A stretch of 64,000 bases of DNA from Micropterix aruncella (Eukaryota; Arthropoda; Insecta; Lepidoptera; Micropterigidae), in the NCBI GenBank assembly GCA_944548615.1, contig OX155973.1:852561-916560 (forward strand). Reading direction: 5' to 3'. Shown in pieces: positions 22,470 to 33,664 of the stretch (its first letter is position 1; the number at the start of each line of letters is the position of its first letter). The translations under genes and the position numbers were made by a program. The notes under the pieces were generated by a model that ran no database searches, had not been told where the DNA came from, and saw nothing but the letters and a program-made list of their open reading frames with translations.

Positions 22470-22837
22470 TTTATTTTATTTTATCTGCATCCAAACTTTT
22501 CTCTGGTCGTAACGGTCTCCGTTCCATCGGGTTCAGAAGAGGGAGGAAGAGAGAGTGCACCCGTGGTCGCGCGCCCACCTGTGCACTATAATATAGCCTG
22601 CGCACTTGACTGCTTCCGGACAATGGACTCTGAGAAGACTAAAGAAGTCACTAGAATCTACAATGCAGTCGCTATGGCCGAACACGGCTAGAAGGACATA
22701 TATCTAACAAAAAGGAGCGTAATGTGTGCAGGGTTCATGTATGTATGTTTTCCGTTTCTTTATTCCACCATAACTTCTAAACAATTTGTTCTAAAACATG
22801 CAGTCAGGATTTTTGGTTAACTGCTATGATAATCGAT

Positions 22838-24340
22838 ATTCCTCGTCTACATAAATGACCTATGTCAGTTACCAGTAGGTAAAATCATCACATATGCCGA
22901 TGACACCGTTATACTATTCAAGGGTTCAAACTGGGATTACACATTTGAGAAAGCAAACGAGGGCATGAAAATTGTTAAAAATTGGCTAGGAAACTTTATG
23001 TTGACGCTTAATGTTGGCAAAACCAAATACATGCCATTTAGTATAACAACCAGAGGTCAACCCACTACTAATAAAACTATTGTAATACACGAATGCGATA
23101 GCATAGAGTCTTGTAACTGTCAGCCTCTACAAAGAGAAATATCTTGGAAATATCTAGGCATCACTCTAGATTGCTTTCTCCGTTGGGATTCTCATATACA
23201 TAACGTGGCTACGAAGGTGCGAATCCTTGGATATGTTTTCAAAGAACTGAGGAATATTCTGGATTCCAAAACACTAAAAACTGTTTATTATGCTTTATGT
23301 GAATCGCTTATTACTTACGGCATAATTGGATGGGGTGGATGTGGTAAAACCCTGCTAGAGCCATTGCAAGTTGCGCAGAAATTTATATTAAAAATTATTC
23401 TACGTAGACCATATCGCCATCCCACTAATGAACTGTATAAGGAAGCTAAAGTTCTTGATTGTAGGCAACTTTTTCTAAAAACTTCCCTCTTAAGGCTATT
23501 TTTGGACAATAACTCAAATTTAGGAATAATTCAGAACCGGCGACCAACGAGACAAGTTGTAGAAAATAGCTTAATAATACCCAGAAGGAAAACATCATTT
23601 GGTCAAAGACATTACTCTTTCATTGCGCCGAGATTTTACAATCTGATTAATATGGAAATAAAATTGAATTTGACATTTAGGGAATTCAAAAATAAATTAA
23701 AGAAATGGTTAGCGAATCATGACAGACTAACCATACATCAAATGTTAGAAATAATAGTATAATAAAACTTAGGTGCACAAATTATTAACATATTTTTAAA
23801 CTTATATGTTAAGTATTTTTTAATATTGAACTAACTACCAAAAAATATTTGACTTTGACAATGAATTATACTTTTAGACTAGGTATTTTTATATTAAATC
23901 TTATACTACTTAAAACATAATATTAAATAATAATGACTGTTTCTTTCTTTTCTCACATATAACTTTATTTATATTATTTAATCGAATTTTATATTATATT
24001 TATTGCCGATTTAATAATGGAATTGCATTTTATTTATTATATATTTTTAATATTTTTTTATTATTATTATTTTTTATTTTATTCTGAAGACCACATTTTA
24101 GGGCAATTTAGTGTCATTAGCTTTTTACTAAAACTTGTACATTTGTAGGCAACCAAGCAATCAAGCAAACTTGATTGTAATATTGGAGTCCTGTCCACCC
24201 TAGAACGGGCTAGTCCCAGTTGGGTGACAGAAACAAATAAGCAAAAGGTTAAGGTTTTGCCATTCGGTTCCTGTTATATTTGTAAGCTAATCAATGTTTT
24301 ATAGTAATTAATTCTTAAATAAATAAATAAATAAATAAAA
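22838..24340 (+). mobile_element. Jockey-like LINE, 5'-truncated
   Basis: It begins inside the reverse transcriptase (FLVYINDLCQLPVG, ITYADDTVILF) and continues as an open frame to 23762, including KYLGITLDCFLRWDSHI, IIGWGGCGKTLLEPLQVAQK and GQRHYSFIAPRFYNLIN. It has a 3' UTR of about 560 bp and an (AAAT)n tail at 24318-24340. A second truncated copy lies inverted at 52262-53160. Confidence 0.88.
22845..23762 (+). pseudogene. LINE reverse transcriptase, C-terminal half
   Basis: The open frame of about 305 codons begins just before the catalytic YADD motif and runs to the natural stop. The N-terminal endonuclease and polymerase fingers are missing, so it cannot be active. Lack of stops suggests a fairly recent insertion. 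Confidence 0.85.
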
Positions 24341-24956
24341 TCATGATAAATATTGATAATTTGATCGATCCTTTGATCTCTATATCTGGGTAATTCGAAA
24401 ACCAACCGACGAAGATCTCAGTGTTTTCCTCGAGGTTGGCTGTAATATATTGCAAGTTAAGTCAATAAGTTCGCCTAGTGAAATGTAGGCCATAAAAAAA
24501 ACAGAAACACCTATTCTATTCGTCCTTTTCTGATGTTGACTGCTTAGCCGTTCCAATTCGACAATGATTCATATTAAAGGAAACAAATATCTATTGAAAG
24601 CTAAGGGCTCACTGTATATCAGTTGTTATCAGCAGATCTCTATCTATATATGTACCGGGTATGATGAGTGATATCACGGAGAAATATATGTACCATACAG
24701 ATACACGAAAATTGACGATTTTTATCAATAACTTATATGTTTAATAATATCATGTGACCTGCAACCTATCATAAATCATGGCTAAAGATAAGTAATTTTC
24801 TTTAATATTTCCCGTATCAAATTTCTAGTTTCTTATGCCAATTTCATTGCGATTATTATCTATACCTATGTACAGGATGTTTCAGCAGTTTCAATTTCTG
24901 GTCGTCGAAAGACTTGGGTCTATGACAACTACTTCTCATTTAGATATCTTCAAAAC

Positions 24957-25610
24957 TTAACCCCTCGAGCGCTGATGTTTGAATTGTAGTTTCTCTTAGA
25001 GAACGCGAAGAAGAAGAAGATTACATCACAACAAAAATATAGCGTTTCAAGAAAACGACGATTACTCCGAAACTACTATACGGATCGTATAAAGAAGACC
25101 TGTTTTATGTTCCTGTTGAAATTTGCTATTAGATACGTGTAACGTCGTTTTGTAAAGCAATAAGCATTATTTAGAATTATCTGTCAAAGTTGTGGTACAG
25201 AAAAAAACTGCCTTGTCCAACATTTCTATGTTTTTTCTGGAAATAAATCACCCTATACAAGAAATTGTGAATACTTTTATAATAATTATAATAAGCTTCA
25301 TTCAACCTATGACTTCGTTTTACTTATACCCATACAAAAAAAAAAAATATTCGGTGTTTTTGGTTTGGTTTGGTTCAATCATAGACTAAAATATGGCGAC
25401 TGTATGAAAAATAATGAACCAACTAGTTAACGACAGAGAATCTTCTCCTCTTTTCGCACATACCACAGGCCGTATGATTTATGTGAGGTATCAAGGGTAA
25501 ATAATTGGAAAACATCGGCGTCGATCTTGGCTGGGACAGATGTCCCCTTTGCCGCTCTACGGTAATTTCAATTGTAGGAAAATTGTCCCGTTTGCCGCTC
25601 AAGGGGTTAA
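24957..25610. mobile_element. TTAA-target element, 654 bp
   Basis: TTAA borders both ends, followed by CCCCTCGAGCG and preceded by the near-complement CCGCTCAAGGGG. Internal sequence near 25060-25180 is distantly similar to the 313-bp TTAA MITEs. Confidence 0.65.
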
Positions 25611-25614
25611 CTGT

Positions 25615-26400
25615 CCCACCTGGACCACTGGGTACCTTTCCCGGTGCCTCGCCGTAAGGCGTCGGTCATAAGTCTTCTACGCTCATCCCACGGCTGCAAG
25701 AATGATTATATATCGTTATACCAGCCTGGGGTGACGGGTTCGCCTTCCGCCCGCCTAGGCGGAAGGCTACCTTGGGTAAGACTGTCGTGTCTCAGGCCTC
25801 ACGGCTGGTTGAGCGGTTTCTCCTGAAAGGGATTGCATCCCGGCGCTACTGGACAGTTTAGCGACGCCAATCGGTTGTGCACTCTGACTAATTGCTGAAG
25901 GAGTCTGGAGACTATGGAAATATACTGTCCTCTAAGCAGTGGGGGTGGATGTTGACCTGTCGTCAACCACTCTTGAAATGGCGATTAGGCTACCTGATCT
26001 CGGATTCAGAGCCGGGTAAAAGATGCCTTTGGTCCGCGATAGATTCAAACCGAATCACCGATTAACATATGGGAGATAGAGGTCGCACAAGTGACTTCGA
26101 ACCTGTGACCAGTCGGGAGGACGGAGGTATCCTGAAGGTTAATTCCAGGCGGGGATATCCTTCCAAAACTGGTAGTAAGGGGGCGAGGCTGAACGCTGTG
26201 TACCTTCCCTGGTGCCTCGCCGTAAGATGTTGGCCTCTAACGGGTTTGTTGGCGGAGCTAGACAGTAGTTTGTCTCGTCTCTAAGTCTTCTACGTTCATC
26301 CCACGGCTGCAAGAATGATTATATATCGTTATACCAGCCTGGGGTGACGGGTTCGCCCATTGTAGTCGACACCGCCCTATTGTCTCACCTGGACGCGCTG
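25615..26400 (-). repeat. RepA copies in inverted orientation, partly duplicated
   Basis: It contains GTCTCAGGCCTCACGGCTGG, AATTGCTGAAGGAGTCTGGA and CCAGTCGGGAGGACGGAGGT, shared with 37285-37745. GTAAGTCTTCTACGCTCATCC-like sequence occurs twice (25670 and 26285), so a second partial copy follows. Confidence 0.65.
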
Positions 26401-26788
26401 GTGATAGCTAGTTTAAAATCCGACCAAACCGACTGACCCCTCGTCTCTCTTCAGATCCAAAGACAACTTTGCCAGAGAATTTCACTATTTTACGCGGTAA
26501 GTTACAAGTGTGTTACATTGCACTAATGTGGACGGCAAATTCTTTCATTTCATGGTACATTGCGTAAGTCTCAGCAGCATAACAGGCAAAAAAATATCAT
26601 TTGATGACCACATACAATGGTCGATTTCAAAATATTGACATGTTTTACATGAGTCAACCTAAATTCAGCGCGGCTGTTCATAGCTTGCTCGGCGACTAGG
26701 AAATTGGTATAATATGCATAATATGTAGACTTTGAAACAACATATTTAAAATGATATATAAATATAAAACAATAAAATATAATTAAAA

Positions 26789-26965
26789 TACAGTGGAACC
26801 TCTTATAACGAGCACCTCTCATAACGAGCACCTCTCATAACGAGTAATTCCTCATAACGAGTATTCGCACCTCTCATAACGAGTATGGGAAAAACTGTTT
26901 CGCTGAATGAGTGTTTCACTTAGAGTCTGGAACGAATTATGCTGGTTATGAGAGGTACCACAGTA
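26789..26965. mobile_element. Pogo-like MITE with internal tandem units
   Basis: TA flanks inverted ends TACAGTGGAACCTC and GAGGTACCACAGTA. Inside, CCTCTCATAACGAG is repeated about five times with changing spacers. Terminal pattern and TA target fit Tc1/mariner-pogo. Confidence 0.75.
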
Positions 26966-26999
26966 CTTATATACCATCTCTCTCCTTTCCTACCCATTC

Positions 27000-27780
27000 T
27001 TGCAATTATCGAATTTACGAGTAAAATATAATGTCATTGGGGGGCATAAGTCAAATTTTATATCGGTCCCATCTGGGGTACCGCAGGGGTCTCATTTAGG
27101 ACCATTGCTCTTTAATATCTTCATCAACGACGTAGGCACTTATTTCTCCAATAGTTTTCACATCTCCTATGCTGACGACTTAAAAATTTACATTCTGTAA
27201 ATAGCATCGATGATAGCGTCTCCATCCAAAGAGATCTCGACCGGTTCTACGACTATTGTGTTAGGAATAAGTTAACATTAAATATTTCAAAATGTCAAAA
27301 AATTACTTTCACCAGGAAAAACAATAAAATAAATTTCATTTATAAACTTAATCATATCCCCTTAACCCCTTGAGTATGGTACGACCAAATCTGGTTCTGA
27401 AACAATTATCCGTTGAGTATGATACGACCAGATCTGGTTCCGCGTTTTTTTCACTTCTTTGACGTTCTCATATTTATTCATAATTATCTAATTGTTTTAC
27501 AAAATGATATTTCAATGTTCTATATTCGAAATTTCAATGCAATCATTGTGCAGTTGTTCTTTTTATGATTGGTGTAGTAGTTTCGTAGTTATAGTACTTT
27601 AAGTCGATGTCGCCGAAAATCCTGCAAAAGAGACAGATGCATCAATGAAAATACCCATTTACTCCAAGGGTTAAGTGAAAAGAGTGAGGTGCGCGATCTG
27701 GGTTTAGTATTAGATAATAAACTGCTGTTTGATAAACACATTGACTATGCTACCGGAAAAGCTCACAAAATGTTATTTGG
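27000..27780 (+). pseudogene. LINE reverse transcriptase fragment split by a TTAA MITE
   Basis: The fragment encodes SGVPQGSHLGPLLFNIFIND, ISYADDLKIYI, then after a frameshift RFYDYCVRNKLTLNISKC. The MITE at 27362-27674 interrupts it. Beyond the MITE the same frame resumes with EVRDLGLVLDNKLLFDKHID and ends at GKAHKMLFG, where a second MITE copy begins. Confidence 0.85.
27362..27674 (-). mobile_element. TTAA MITE inserted in the LINE reverse transcriptase
   Basis: 313 bp including both TTAA copies. It is close to the reverse complement of the element at 10796-11108. Dropping it with one TTAA rejoins CATATCCCC-TTAA-GTGAAAAG in the same reading frame of the host LINE. Confidence 0.9.
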
Positions 27781-28086
27781 GTAAGTAAATGGGTATTTTC
27801 ATGGATGCATCTGTCTCTTTTGCAGGATTTTCGGCGACATCGACCTTAAAGTACTATAACTACGAAACTACTACACCAATCATAAAAAGAACAACTGCAC
27901 AATGATTGCATTGACATTTCGAATATAGAATATTGAAATATCATTTTGTAAAACAATTAGATAATTATGAATAAATATGAGAACGTCAAAGAAGTGAAAA
28001 AAAAGCGGAACCAGATCTGGTCGTATCATACTCAACGGATAATTGTTTCAGAACCAGATTTGGTCGTATCATACTCAAGGGGTTAA
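27781..28086 (+). mobile_element. TTAA MITE, second copy, left end eroded
   Basis: Nearly identical to 10796-11108 from GTAAATGGGTATTTTC to the TTAA at 28083-28086. The left TTAA and CCCTTGG are missing, replaced by GGTAAGTAAATG. It is opposite in orientation to the neighbouring copy. Confidence 0.85.
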
Positions 28087-28165
28087 AAATCCTGCCGATT
28101 TAGCATTATTGCATTATAGGAACCTGTTCTACATTGTTGGTTTTTAACATTACCTGATTATATTA

Positions 28166-28690
28166 ATATTTAACATTACAAGTTTGAAGTCTTCCAAATG
28201 CGATGCTTGAGGCAGATTCTCGGTGTCTCACTCCGCGACCGAATTTGAAACGAGACCATTAGAGAACGATGCGATCCACTAACAACGGTCGAAGAAGAAG
28301 TACAAAAACGTCGATTATGGTTCGGCCATGTTTGCCAAATGAACGATAATCACTTGCCACGTAAAGTTCTTTGGCAAGACCGTCCCGACAGAATGGAGAA
28401 TTCAGCGATGACTGCAAGCCATGGGATTTCGACCAGTCAGATGTCATCGCAAGATCAGCGTTAACAAAAGCTATAGCTGCGTCAATGTCTTCTGGGCAAC
28501 AGTGGGAATAGATCTGAACATTGTCGGCATAGAGATGATATTTTGCATTATTGACGTTAGAGATTGAGTTAATAAATAGTAAGAAAAGAAGCGGGGATAA
28601 GACACTACCTTGGGGAACGCTGGCGACTTGTGGTAGAAAATTATAGAGCTTGTCTTTATATTTAACACACTGACTACAGTTAATACCTGA
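28166..28690. pseudogene. Composite insertion: RTE LINE fragment (+) and another LINE fragment (-)
   Basis: 28175-28410 (+) matches the element at 1375-2755: FEVFQMRCLRQILGVSL and RDRPDR-like codons. 28415-28670 (-) encodes VPQGSVLSPLLFLLFINS and YADNVQIYSH. ACCTGATTATATT occurs on both sides (about 28153 and 28685), so the pair looks like one insertion into the TIR element. Confidence 0.65.
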
Positions 28691-28867
28691 ATAAATAATA
28701 ATACCTGATTATATTGACTACGCTGATTCCGAATCTACAATAACCTCTATTCGGTCTCAATAAATAAGCCAGATATAGGCATTCAAAGAAGCGTCAAACC
28801 CATACTTTTCGGTAGGTAAAGTTAGTTTTTTTTTAAATTATTCATTTCAACACCTATTTGGCAGATA

Positions 28868-29475
28868 ATAAAATAAAATACAAACGGAGCTGCCATGGAA
28901 TTCACCGACCAAAAATCGGGCCCATCATATATAATTATTACACTTCTGAGAGGTGAGGGGTGGATTACGACCGGCGGTGGTAGGTTTAGGACAGCTGTCT
29001 TGCCACATGTGAGCGTTCACCTTACCACCCATTCACTCCCCCTTCGAAACCATAGAATTTGAGATGCAGAAATCGCGGTTGTAGATAATTTTCCTAGAAA
29101 GGAGTTGATTATTTTCCTGGAGAGACCAAGATCTTTAAAATGGTGAAACAAAGATTTAGCTGGCAGGCCACGAGCGCCTACTTCCACCGTGTGAAGGTGA
29201 ACAGTGAAGCCGTTCCGGGTGACGGCATTTGCGAGGTCATGGTATTTATTTAATTTGTACTCGTGGTCTTTTGGGATATTTGATTCCCATGGAACAGTTA
29301 ATTCTACGATAAGGACCATCTTCCGAGATAGAGAGTAAAGAGTTATATCTGGACGCAGGGCTGTGCATCCGAGACTTTCAGGGAATTTATACTGCTTAGA
29401 GACCGAATCGACCTCCATAATCCAATCTGAAGCTTTCTCGATTATTGAGAAAGGTTTTGCAGTGAGATGTTTTGT
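28868..29475 (-). mobile_element. RLE-type LINE 3' fragment, copy 5
   Basis: The frame from 29418 to 29017 is intact for 133 codons: VDSVSKQYKFPESLG, LRPDITLYSLSRKMVLIVEL, then GFTVHLHTVEVGARGLPAKS and SQILWFRRGSEW. It is the least damaged copy of the endonuclease-like C-terminus here. Truncated 5' at 29475. Confidence 0.78.
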
Positions 29476-29479
29476 AATA

Positions 29480-29865
29480 GTAAATGAAGCTCTGCGTGTT
29501 TCCCAAAGAATACATAAATAAATAAATAAAAAATTCTAGCAGATTTAGCAGGACTTATGTAAATTTAAAAATTAATTCAGAATTTCCAAAGATTTAACAA
29601 CAATTAAGTTTGAGATAAAAACGGTAATGTGCATTACTTTTAATTAGAACGTCGTTTCACTTGGTTAATCTCGTCTGAAAACAATCTAGGACCACTTTCA
29701 CTCTCGCAAAAATATTGCTTGGATAGGCGAAAAAAACGTATTGTAGGCGAAAAAAACGGATGACAGCTCAACGGTTCAACGTAAATAATGGCAGAGAAAG
29801 CGTCCGTCGACGAAAACAATAGACGGAACAGCCGATTATCTATACAAAAATGTAATTTTGCACAC
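29480..29865. other. DCLK intron 1, first part, no gene seen
   Basis: AT-rich sequence with an (AAAT)n run near 29515. Reading frames on the minus strand simply continue from exon 1 past its donor. Confidence 0.6.
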
Positions 29866-30077
29866 CTGTAACGTTCCGCGAGCACTGGTATCACGACGCC
29901 CGAATAGAACTTGTCCCCGTTTCTAAAGAAGCGCACCCTCTTCGCTTTGCGGGCCGGGGCTGTCCTCAGGATGACGCTCCTGCGCGATTTCTTCACTTCC
30001 AGGTCGCCGAAATCCTTCTCCAGATCGCAAATTGAACTACAGCGGCTGCCGCTGCGGCTCAAATTATTCTCCTCCAT
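29866..30077 (-). CDS. DCLK: Doublecortin-like kinase, coding exon 1 (N-terminus and start of DCX domain 1)
   Basis: First coding exon of a doublecortin-like kinase, a microtubule-binding Ser/Thr kinase. It encodes residues 1-70 and two bases of codon 71. The start is the first in-frame ATG (30077-30075); an in-frame TGA lies upstream. The Ser/Arg-rich leader runs into the DCX signature KRVRFFRNGDKFYSG (about residues 46-60). The exon ends TAC AG before a GTGTGC donor; the split Arg codon is completed by exon 2 (14890), giving [13 protein letters not shown], the usual DCX1 sequence. A weak arthropod initiator (TCAGT) lies about 200 bases upstream on this strand. Domain identity rests on motif recognition; splice phase agrees across all six exons. 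The next intron is about 15 kb and full of transposons. Confidence 0.9.
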
Positions 30078-30300
30078 CACAAACACTTTGCCAAAGATAC
30101 AACCGTGGCGAATAACGGATCACCGCGCACGGTCGTCAAGTAACCATAACTACACACACCCACGAAAAGACTTAAATCGCCGATCATACGCGACGAATTC
30201 GAACATTTTCTTACTTCAATAAATTAATTGTACAAAACAAAATCATACGCCCCTAACCTAGCAATCGCTCCAACTCCAACTGACTGACTTGACTTTCATT
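30078..30300 (-). promoter_or_regulatory. Presumed 5' leader and promoter region of DCLK
   Basis: Sequence just upstream of the DCLK start codon is moderately GC-rich near the ATG and has no transposon match in the window. A TCAGT initiator-like motif on the minus strand (30283-30279) lies in a run of GTCA repeats. The transcription start is inferred only. Confidence 0.3.
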
Positions 30301-30674
30301 TTGATTTGACTAGAGATGTTCTATATCGTATATTTGTATGTGATCGATTTCAGCAATTTTAATAAGTAAATCGTACGAAATTGGTGGGAAGAGACATATT
30401 ATTTATTTTACTGTTATTATCTAATGCTTCAACTTTGTTTTTATTAATCATTAATGGTTTATTTTTCATTATTTTATCGTTTATCGTATGTCCGTAAACA
30501 TTATCACGATTTCTACGAGGATGCATGCGCGGTGATGCTCTTTGAAACCTATTGCCAGGTAATAAAAATAACTGTCTAATTATTTATTTCGCTATTATTT
30601 AACTATATACACATACATATTAAACCCATATTTTAAATATTATTGAGCGTTTCGATTTCATTTTAAGGAACTAC

Positions 30675-31093
30675 CAGTGGGGTCCCATCAAAGTTGCAGA
30701 AGGCAAATTTGCAGACGGCAATCTTGCAGACGGCATTCTTGCAGGCGGCAGTTTTGCAGAAGGCAATCTTGCAGAAGGCAGTTTTGCAAATGTCAAAATG
30801 ACCTAACCTAACCTAACAGAAAAACTTAAAACATTTTTTTTAATGTTTAGTTTGATGTATAAAAGTCATCCACTACAAGGATGCCGGTAATTAATGTCAC
30901 TTCGATTTTAGGGAAAGAAAAACCTAACCTAACCTAACCTAACAGAAAAACTTAAAAACTGTACTGAAGGTTGCCGCCTGCAAGGTTGCTTCCTGCAAGG
31001 TTGCCTCCTGCAAATCTGCCCTCAACAAATTTGGACCTGTCAAAAGTGACATTTGTGCAAAATTGCCGCATGCAAAACTGGCGCCCCCCCTGA
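30675..31093. repeat. Candidate TIR element with subterminal tandem repeats and CCTAA runs
   Basis: The left end CAGTGGGGTCC and right end GGCGCCCCCCCTG are roughly inverted. Inside the left end about seven units of TTGCAGAMGGCA lie in tandem; inside the right end inverted versions (TTGCCKCCTGCAAGG) occur. CCTAA repeats appear twice (30803-30817, about 30920-30942). Confidence 0.55.
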
Positions 31094-31210
31094 TCATATA
31101 AATGGAGCTACCAGAAAAATCTCGATGGTGCTGCCAACAGGCCTTTTATCGACTCAGGGAGAGCTATCGCCTATTATTGTAAGTTGGCGATTATATAATG
31201 CTATGATTAT

Positions 31211-31460
31211 TTAACCCGTCGGACGCCAAAAGTGCCTATAGGCACTTTGCGTCGTTTGACAGGTCCGCGCGTAACCGTTTCGGCCGGCCTCCATACTTAT
31301 ACATTATATAGATATAATACATATATATACATGACTAACAAGATTAATTACGAGGTTACAAGAGGGAATTCATGAAAAGCGTTAGGTACTATTTATTTAT
31401 AAAATCGACTAAAAACGCGGCGCAGTTTTTTGCGCCCAAAGGCTGGCTTTCGAGCGGTTG
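31211..31460. repeat. TTAA-end repeat with 20-bp perfect palindrome
   Basis: It starts TTAACCCGTCGGACGCC. AAAGTGCCTATAGGCACTTT (31228-31247) is a perfect palindrome. The right boundary is unclear. Confidence 0.4.
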
Positions 31461-31939
31461 AACGTCTTGAACTAATATATTCATATTCATATTCATTTTA
31501 TTAGTATACTGGTATACAAGTCAGATACGATTAGCGAACATCCATACAGATTAGCAAACATTTTTTTTGGTAATAGCAGGTGGTAGTACTTATATGTTAT
31601 TTTTTTTAAAAACGTTTTATCTAAATATTTACTATGTATGTCCTATGGCCATAGCTGCTTGCGTACCACCCTAGGAAGCGTCGCGTACATACCTACCACT
31701 GGTGGTACGCGTACCATAGTTAGGGAATCACTGTTGCAACCAACCGACGATATTTGCACGTTGAGTCCTTAAAAATACCTATGCTGGCAACGCTAAAAAT
31801 TATTTTGTTCAAACAATATTTTTGCTGGTAACACAGCAAACAGGTGACGCATTTATCATCCGTTTTATGTCATCCTGCGTGTGACTGAAAATTGAAGAAA
31901 CAAAGCTTGTTGTTTTTCCGTCGATTTTAAAACGCAAAA

Positions 31940-32317
31940 ATGTCGCTAAAGAAGAAAACCCTGTTGAAAGTGATCATCCTCGGCGACAGCGGCGTGGGCA
32001 AGACCTCCCTGATGAATCAGTTCGTGAATAAGAAGTTTTCGAATCAATACAAGGCGACGATCGGTGCTGACTTCCTCACAAAAGAAGTGAGCGTGGACGA
32101 CAGGATAGTGACGATGCAGATATGGGACACGGCCGGGCAGGAGCGCTTCCAATCCCTCGGGGTGGCTTTCTACAGAGGGGCGGATTGTTGTGTCTTAGTT
32201 TTCGACGTTTCCGCCCCTAACACGTTCAAATCGCTTGAGAGCTGGCGGGATGAATTCCTCATACAGGCGTCGCCACGCGATCCTGAGAACTTTCCCTTCG
32301 TCATACTCGGCAATAAG
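31940..32317 (+). CDS. Rab7: Rab7 small GTPase, exon 1 (residues 1-126)
   Basis: Rab7 directs late endosome and lysosome traffic. Exon 1 (378 bases, 126 codons) opens [20 protein letters not shown] with an AAAA-ATG start context. Visible motifs are the P-loop GDSGVGKT (15-22), switch I with KATIGADF (Thr40), switch [10 protein letters not shown] (63-70) and the Rab-family stretch [13 protein letters not shown]. The exon ends GNK before a GTAAAT donor, so the guanine-specificity NKxD motif (125-128) is cut after Lys126 and completed by exon 2 at 39164. Reading past the donor soon gives a non-Rab sequence and a stop. The intron is 6846 bases and transposon-rich. Confidence 0.97.
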
Positions 32318-32624
32318 GTAAATTATCGCTTATCGGAGAGCCACCGCTGGATATTTGTCCCGGGGGTTGGTTTTTCGAATCGACAAACAAAATATCGTAT
32401 ACTTCCACGATTGCTCTGAAATCTCTAAGTACAGAATAAAAATGTTTTATCTTTTTTACTACTAAATGTTGATATTTATACAGTTTCTTCACATTCAGAT
32501 ACCTGATACATGGAGATACATGCATGTATCAGATACGTGCAGATACCTCTTCTACATTGAAGATTGTTTATTGACACCCGACTGTATTCACCATACTGAA
32601 TGAAAAATGTGTAAAACATTTTAC

Positions 32625-32840
32625 AAATAAGATAAAAAACGAATTTACCACATGACGTTTCGGCGACGTTGCAGCCGCTATTGTCTAGGGTAGACTGAGA
32701 CAAGGGCGACAACCAGTCTACCCCAGACAATGGCGGCTGCAACGTCGCCGAAACGTCGGGTGCTACAAAATTCATGTGCCAAATTCGTTTTTTATCTTAT
32801 TTATAATGTCAAACAACCGCGATAGTATCCGATTTCGTGT
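32625..32840 (-). repeat. Foldback repeat, copy A
   Basis: Two arms centred on GTAGACTGAGACAAGG pair over about 80 bp: GACGTTTCGGCGACGTTGCA and its complement. Only the right arm carries the extra end CAAACAACCGCGATAGT, so the element has polarity. Confidence 0.8.
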
Positions 32841-32879
32841 AGAAATCTTTTCCGTAAATAAGCAAGTTTCCTTTTTTTC

Positions 32880-33378
32880 AAAAACGCTACACAAACACCT
32901 ATATGGCGGTAGGCTATGCTAGTTTTTAAGCAGTTTAGCAAACTTCTACATTGCAGCTATATTCACCACACTGATTCCGAATCTGTAAAAATATTTGCTC
33001 TATCTATAAATATATAGGCTTTTAACCCGTTGAGTATGAGTCAACCAAATCTGGTCGCGAAACAATTATCCGTTGAGTACGAGTCGACCAAATCTGGTCG
33101 CGCGTTTTTTTCACTTCTTTGACGTTCTCATATTTATTCATAATTATCTAATTGTTTTACAAAATGATATTTCAATATTCTATATTCGAAATTTCAATGC
33201 AGTCATTGTGCAGTTGTTCTTTTTATGATTGGTGTAGTAGTTTCGTAGTTATAGTAGGTACTTTAAGTCGATGTCGCCGAAAATCCTGCAAAAGAGACAG
33301 ATGCATCCATGAAAATACCCATTTACTCCAAGGGTTAAAGAACTGTCAAACCCATATATGGAAGGTGGTTATTAGTTT
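32880..33378. mobile_element. TIR-element fragment split by a TTAA MITE
   Basis: 32880-33021 and 33339-33378 match the inner part of 17097-17499 (CTGATTCCGAATCTG, CTGTCAAACCCATA). A 317-bp TTAA MITE (33022-33338) lies between them. Confidence 0.7.
33022..33338 (-). mobile_element. TTAA MITE, 317 bp
   Basis: Ends TTAACCCGTTGAGTATG and CTCCAAGGGTTAA. Internal sequence is almost the same as the elements at 10796 and 27362, but CGTATCATACT is replaced by GAGTCGACC variants. Confidence 0.85.
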
Positions 33379-33664
33379 TTAACCCCTCCTCTCGTGAAGT
33401 AAAAATTCAGCTATCACTTTGCCCGCGACATTTTCGCGCGTAAAATCGACGCGAGTCGACGACCTTGATACAAACGACCATAACTTGTAAACCTACGGCC
33501 ATAACTTGTAAACTTAAAGACCATAACTTGTAAACTTGTACGGATCATAAAAAAAATTACTGTAAAATGATCGCATTGAAATTTGACATATAAAAAAATA
33601 TAACCTGGAATTGGGGGAGTCCGCCGTTGGTCCCGCAAGGGATGTTAGGGAGTTACCGGGTTAA
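33379..33664. repeat. Related TTAA-bounded repeat
   Basis: TTAA borders both ends. CCATAACTTGTAAAC occurs three times in tandem (33477-33538). ATGATCGCATTGAAATTTGA aligns with the TTAA MITEs. Confidence 0.55.

Larger units (their letters stand above)
30301..31939. promoter_or_regulatory. Head-to-head intergenic region of DCLK and Rab7
   Basis: This region separates the 5' ends of DCLK (minus) and Rab7 (plus). It holds a candidate TIR element with tandem GCAGA/GGCA units (30675-31093), a TTAA element end, a short LINE tail copy (31476-31560) and a possible hAT-like end near 31640-31735. The roughly 130 bases before the Rab7 ATG show no repeat and are the best candidate for its core promoter and leader. 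Shared regulation is inferred from arrangement only. Confidence 0.35.

Noticed and set aside
30675..31093. CRISPR-like repeat array
   Set aside because: The repeats are short, nearly contiguous and lack unique spacers; the genome is an insect.
32301..32775. Minus-strand frames after Rab7 exon 1
   Set aside because: They cover the intron start and a foldback repeat with no family resemblance.
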